Source of the DNA: an uncultured Caryophanales bacterium
GTDB taxonomy: Bacteria > Bacillota_I > Bacilli_A > RFN20 > CAG-826
Assembly: GCA_902464635.1 (NCBI GenBank)
Contig: CABQKC010000032.1
Span: 1-18,973 of the forward strand
Direction of reading: 5' to 3'
DNA length: 18,973 nt
A program made the position numbers and the translations under genes. Of the stretch, positions 16,002-18,973 are shown piece after piece (position 1 is the first letter of the stretch; the number at the start of each line of letters is the position of its first letter). The notes under the pieces are model-generated. The model worked only from the letters and a program-made list of their open reading frames with translations, had not been told where the DNA came from and searched no databases.

Positions 16002-16397
16002 TTAACGTATGTTTAAGTAAAAAAGAACAAGAAATACGATTGCTAGTATGAAAAATACACCCGAGACAACAAAATAAGGCCAATAGATTATTTTGTCCTT
16101 TTCCCTTTTGGCATTTTGCTCGTTTTTATAATCTAAAGCAGTATCCCATCTTTTCTCATTTCCCTTTTTAAAAGATTCAAAAAGACGGTAAACTCCATAA
16201 TTAAGTACATCAAATGAACCTGTCCTAATCGTGAATATCAAACCTGCAATCCCAACTACTATTGCACCCGATATAAAGAAGGCATCCGTTAGACCCGTGT
16301 AGTTAAAAAGTCGCCTTCCACAGAATATAGAAACAAATGATATGACTCCGATTATTGAGGCGATCAGAAATGAAGTGATGATTCTTTTTTTGTTCAT
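16002..16397 (-). CDS. DUF3899-like membrane protein, 131 aa
   Basis: Three hydrophobic segments at about residues 5-27, 37-56 and 106-128, with a central motif FFISGAIVVGIAGLIFTIRT followed by FDVLNYGVYRLFESFKK and a Lys/Arg/Glu-rich cytoplasmic stretch. This order (ISGxxxxGxGL, then G-x-FD-x-xxYG) matches my recollection of the DUF3899 family of small Firmicute membrane proteins, whose function is not established. The frame could begin at a TTG at 16415, but that codon lies within the promoter spacer; ATG at 16397 is preferred because a strong promoter places transcription start 2-3 bases ahead of it. No Shine-Dalgarno is present. It ends 120 bases before oppA on the same strand, so readthrough into oppA is possible. 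Confidence 0.75.
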   Translation of the reverse strand: MNKKRIITSFLIASIIGVISFVSIFCGRRLFNYTGLTDAFFISGAIVVGIAGLIFTIRTGSFDVLNYGVYRLFESFKKGNEKRWDTALDYKNEQNAKREKDKIIYWPYFVVSGVFFILAIVFLVLFYLNIR

Positions 16398-16406
16398 GCA
16401 AGTAAG

Positions 16407-16435
16407 TTTATACAAAAGAATGATTTTTACAACAA
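16407..16435 (-). promoter_or_regulatory. Strong promoter for the DUF3899-like gene
   Basis: On the minus strand -35 TTGTTG (16435-16430), 17-base spacer, -10 TATAAA (16412-16407). Nine bases separate the -10 from the ATG at 16397, so transcription should start 2-3 bases before the start codon. This is the best-formed case of a near-leaderless gene in the window. Confidence 0.65.
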
Positions 16436-16664
16436 GAGCAATGTAAAAACCATGGAATTTGAATACATGCTTCCCCTATTTTTGCTTTTAAAAGGAATGC
16501 GTTGACCTAAATTTAGCAAAATAAATTTCGGCTTTTTGTTGAATTACTTATCATCTAAAAACGTAAAGAAAAGCCCCAACAATTACTCCCTTAAAAGAAA
16601 ATAAAGGAAAATTGCATTATTTAAGAGTATGATTATCTTTGTGTAGGCGCGTATGCGATTATAT

Positions 16665-16692
16665 TTGACATATGCGAGTTCGATATTAAACT
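16665..16692 (+). promoter_or_regulatory. Promoter of the M6 protease gene
   Basis: A consensus -35 TTGACA (16665-16670), 16-base spacer, and -10 TAAACT (16687-16692). The ATG lies 27 bases further on, with AAGGAG at 16708-16713 giving a 6-base spacing. A heptamer TATGCGA flanks the -35 on both sides (16652-16658, 16671-16677), a possible binding site for a regulator. Confidence 0.65.
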
Positions 16693-16719
16693 ACATTAGC
16701 AAAAATCAAGGAGAACAAG

Positions 16720-18795
16720 ATGAGAAACAAGAACAAATATTCTCTAGTCGCATTGCTTGGATTATCATTGGTTACTCTAGTTGCCTGCGGAAATGAAAGC
16801 TCTAATAGCTCTAGCAGTCCTAGTGAATCAACAAATTCCACCCAAACCGAAACAGAAGATTCAACAGTAACTACAACTGAACCAAACCCAACCCCTTTAA
16901 CAAAACGTATCAAGGTAACTTTAGACAAGCAAACAATCAGCGAAGGTGCTTCCTTCTATGACGGTTGTAAGCCAAGCGTACTTTTTGAAGATGATGAAAA
17001 TCCATCCAACAACAAAGAAGTCAATAACTATAAATTCAAGACCGAATACGAAATCGTTAATAAAAACGATACAAGCTTGACCTATAAAGCTGGTGAATAT
17101 CTTCCAGCTGGATCTTATACTGCTAAAATCCAATATACATCTGGCAAGAGATTCAAGGCCACTGCCGATTTCGAAGTCGTTAAAGGCAATGTCGAAGTCG
17201 CTAGTGAAGGAAAAGGCTATACCACTTACACAACTGAACAATTAGCTAAATATAAAGTTGCCAATTATCCAGGCATCGCTACCCTTGAAGGTTATGGTAT
17301 GCCTACTACTGGAGATGTAAAGATTCTAGTCATCCCAGTCCAATTCACAAATACCATTTTTGATGATATCAACACTGTAAAGACAGTCTTACATGAAGCT
17401 TTCTTTGCCGAATCCAATGAAACCCCATGGGAATCCTTATCTTCTTATTATAAGAAAGCATCTTTTGGCAAATTGAATATCACTGGTGTTGTTACTGATG
17501 CCTATACCTATCCAAAAAAAGATACAGAAATCCCGAACACCAATACTGATATTTCTAGAGAAATCGCAGTCAAGGCTATCGAATGGTTAAAGACCGAAAA
17601 GGGAATGGACATGACTGAATATGATGCCGATAAAGATGGATATATCGATGGTATCGAAATTGTCTATAATACCAGCCAACTTACCCCTAGTGGCGATCAA
17701 TCTTCCTCTTCTAGTACATGGTGGAACTATACCACCAATGCTAGCGGAGCCAAAAACGTCCATAATCCTGGTCCAAGAAGGATGTTCTGGTCTAGATGGG
17801 ACTTTGTTACTAATGCCTATTATGCCGAATATAAAGAAGGAACAGCCATTGGTGGCAAGAAAGTCGATGCCCATACAATCATCCACGAAACTGGACACAT
17901 GATGGGTGCCCCTGACTATTATTCTTATGACAAGACTGAAGGCCCAGCCGGATGTGTTGATATGATGGATAATAACGTTGGTGACCATAACGCCTATACC
18001 AAGATGTTCTATAACTGGGTTGCCCCAAAAGTAGTCGATGGTACTAGCGATAACTTCACCGTTACATTAAATTCATATGTCGAAACAGGTGAATTCCTAC
18101 TTGTTCCAAAGTCTTCAACCGGATGGAATGGTTCCCCATATGATGAATATTTGATTGTTGAATACTATACCCCAACTGGAGTTAACGAAATGGATTCCAC
18201 TGGTTATCCAGAATGGCAACAAGCAAGCTCTAGCGGATCTAATGCTTATGGGCATGGTGGAACATATGAAAAGCCAGGTGTCCAAATCTTCCACGTCGAC
18301 TCAAGATCTTCTTCAACAAAAGGACAACTTGATGATGCTGGAAATAAAATATCCGGAAGTGCCGTAACTGACTATACCGATACCCCAAGATCTGTCGAAT
18401 ATAAAGACACTACAAACAAAGTTTACGAAACCACTGCCAAGCTAACTCACGATAACACCCCATCTCGTTCTAGCGATGGTAAAACAGGTGAACCTTCCGA
18501 TAATAGATTACTTCAAGTCATCTATCCTAGTGGAGTCAATTCCACTACATCCAATACCTACTATAGTTCATTCGGTATGATGTCTAACCTATTCGGTGCC
18601 GATGATTATAGATACAATAATGAAACAGTAGAAAACGGCTATTATGGCGGAAATATGTATTCTAACTACAAACTTAGAGACTTCTACCCTAATGACCTTG
18701 AATGGAATGATGGTTCCACCAATAAATGGAACTTCAACGTTGTTTCCCAAACCGATTCAACTGTTACCCTCCATTTCGTAAATACTGCTAAATAA
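16720..18795 (+). CDS. M6-family (immune inhibitor A-like) zinc metalloprotease lipoprotein
   Basis: Secreted, membrane-anchored metalloprotease. Residues 1-23 are a lipoprotein signal ending LVAC (C23), followed by a Ser/Thr/Glu/Pro linker to about residue 62 and a beta-rich domain to about 160. The catalytic domain has VKILVIPVQF at its start, an EF-hand-like calcium loop DADKDGYIDGIE (302-313) as found in M6 proteases, and the zinc site HETGHMMGAPD with H389, E390, H393 and D399 in the HExxHxxGxxD pattern. VDMMDN (413-418) is the likely Met-turn region and YTKMFYNW the conserved segment after it. The beta-rich C-terminal ~200 residues lack a recognisable domain. Size (691) is in the family range. 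It has its own promoter, AAGGAG site and terminator. It stands divergent from the peptide importer, suggesting supply of peptides; whether it targets host or dietary protein is unknown. Confidence 0.9.
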   Translation: MRNKNKYSLVALLGLSLVTLVACGNESSNSSSSPSESTNSTQTETEDSTVTTTEPNPTPLTKRIKVTLDKQTISEGASFYDGCKPSVLFEDDENPSNNKEVNNYKFKTEYEIVNKNDTSLTYKAGEYLPAGSYTAKIQYTSGKRFKATADFEVVKGNVEVASEGKGYTTYTTEQLAKYKVANYPGIATLEGYGMPTTGDVKILVIPVQFTNTIFDDINTVKTVLHEAFFAESNETPWESLSSYYKKASFGKLNITGVVTDAYTYPKKDTEIPNTNTDISREIAVKAIEWLKTEKGMDMTEYDADKDGYIDGIEIVYNTSQLTPSGDQSSSSSTWWNYTTNASGAKNVHNPGPRRMFWSRWDFVTNAYYAEYKEGTAIGGKKVDAHTIIHETGHMMGAPDYYSYDKTEGPAGCVDMMDNNVGDHNAYTKMFYNWVAPKVVDGTSDNFTVTLNSYVETGEFLLVPKSSTGWNGSPYDEYLIVEYYTPTGVNEMDSTGYPEWQQASSSGSNAYGHGGTYEKPGVQIFHVDSRSSSTKGQLDDAGNKISGSAVTDYTDTPRSVEYKDTTNKVYETTAKLTHDNTPSRSSDGKTGEPSDNRLLQVIYPSGVNSTTSNTYYSSFGMMSNLFGADDYRYNNETVENGYYGGNMYSNYKLRDFYPNDLEWNDGSTNKWNFNVVSQTDSTVTLHFVNTAK

Positions 18796-18798
18796 CTT

Positions 18799-18833
18799 AA
18801 TAGCCCTTGGAAACTAATCCTTGGGCTATTTTT
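18799..18833 (+). terminator. Intrinsic terminator of the M6 protease gene
   Basis: AATAGCCC (18799-18806) pairs with GGGCTATT (18823-18830), with weaker GGA/TCC pairing inside the loop, followed by TTTTT (18829-18833). It begins three bases after the stop codon. Confidence 0.85.
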
Positions 18834-18859
18834 GTTACCGATTTATTTAAATAAGTAAC
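18834..18859. repeat. AT-rich palindrome framed by GTTAC/GTAAC
   Basis: TTATTTAAATAA (18843-18854) is a perfect 12-base palindrome, framed by GTTAC (18834-18838) and GTAAC (18855-18859). It directly follows the protease terminator. It may be a second hairpin or a binding site; the rest of the window to its end holds nothing I can identify. Confidence 0.35.
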
Positions 18860-18973
18860 AAAATTTATCCTTTTTGCCTATTTTTAGCCTTAATCATCCT
18901 AAAACCCTTTAAATTTTCCTAGATAGAGAACCAAATGTTGGATAAATATAGGCTTCAGTTGGCATCTTTTTCC

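Larger units (their letters stand above)
16398..16719. other. Divergent intergenic region between DUF3899-like and protease genes
   Basis: No gene is seen. The region carries the two outward promoters described separately. Between them is AT-rich DNA with a second TTGACC-like box (16502-16507) lacking a clear -10, and a heptamer TATGCGA repeated at 16652-16658 and 16671-16677, on either side of the protease -35. I find no RNA gene here. Confidence 0.5.

Noticed and set aside
16002..16415. TTG start giving a 137-aa DUF3899-like protein
   Set aside because: The TTG lies inside the spacer of a strong promoter (TTGTTG-17-TATAAA), so the transcript should begin after it; the ATG at 16397 fits.
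16530..16575. Hairpin GGCTTTT ... AAAAGCC in the divergent intergenic region
   Set aside because: Seven-base arms with a loop of more than 30 bases, mostly A/T pairs; no T-run or gene end explains it.

Overview
The window looks like chromosomal DNA from an AT-rich, low-GC Gram-positive bacterium of the Bacilli/Erysipelotrichia/RF39 type. The signs are two lipoprotein signal peptides with Gram-positive-type lipoboxes, AGGAGG-type ribosome sites, AGA/AGG-dominated arginine codons, a DUF3899-like protein and an oligopeptide transporter with insertions of the kind otherwise known from mycoplasmas. TGA is a stop here (the genes ending at 69 and 2793), so the mycoplasma genetic code does not apply. 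The lineage is an inference; no rRNA or other marker is present.

Layout. 1-2300: two minus-strand genes of unknown role, a 520-aa protein with a C-terminal PD-(D/E)XK nuclease-like core and a 100-aa orphan, plus a short coding relic and a GC-rich palindrome at the left edge. 2305-3920: a plus-strand pair, a small single-pass membrane protein translationally coupled to an MscS-type mechanosensitive channel. 3933-5036: a convergent minus-strand gene encoding a Fic-fold protein whose catalytic motif is destroyed but which keeps a C-terminal winged helix. Upstream of it is a 1.2-kb gene-free tract whose proximal 300 bases hold about eight copies, in both orientations, of a GTTCCTTAT-like element. 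6259-15881: a minus-strand peptide-import locus, oppA, then after a hairpin oppB-oppC-oppD-oppF and a six-helix membrane protein, closed by a good terminator. 16002-16397: a DUF3899-like membrane protein. 16720-18795: a plus-strand M6-family (immune inhibitor A-like) zinc metalloprotease lipoprotein with its own promoter and terminator.

How they may work together. The secreted, lipid-anchored protease and the peptide-uptake system lie side by side and in divergent orientation (with the DUF3899-like gene between), which suggests extracellular protein degradation feeding peptide import; this is inferred from position and family only. Every peptide-transporter subunit is enlarged: OppA is 872 aa, OppC carries an extracytoplasmic domain of about 350-400 aa, OppD has a charged helical insertion after its Q-loop, and OppF has an N-terminal extension plus an insertion before its Q-loop.

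The most unusual items are the catalytically dead Fic/winged-helix protein beside its repeat field, the coordinated enlargement of the Opp complex, and several genes whose -10 box sits so close to the ATG that the transcript should be leaderless.
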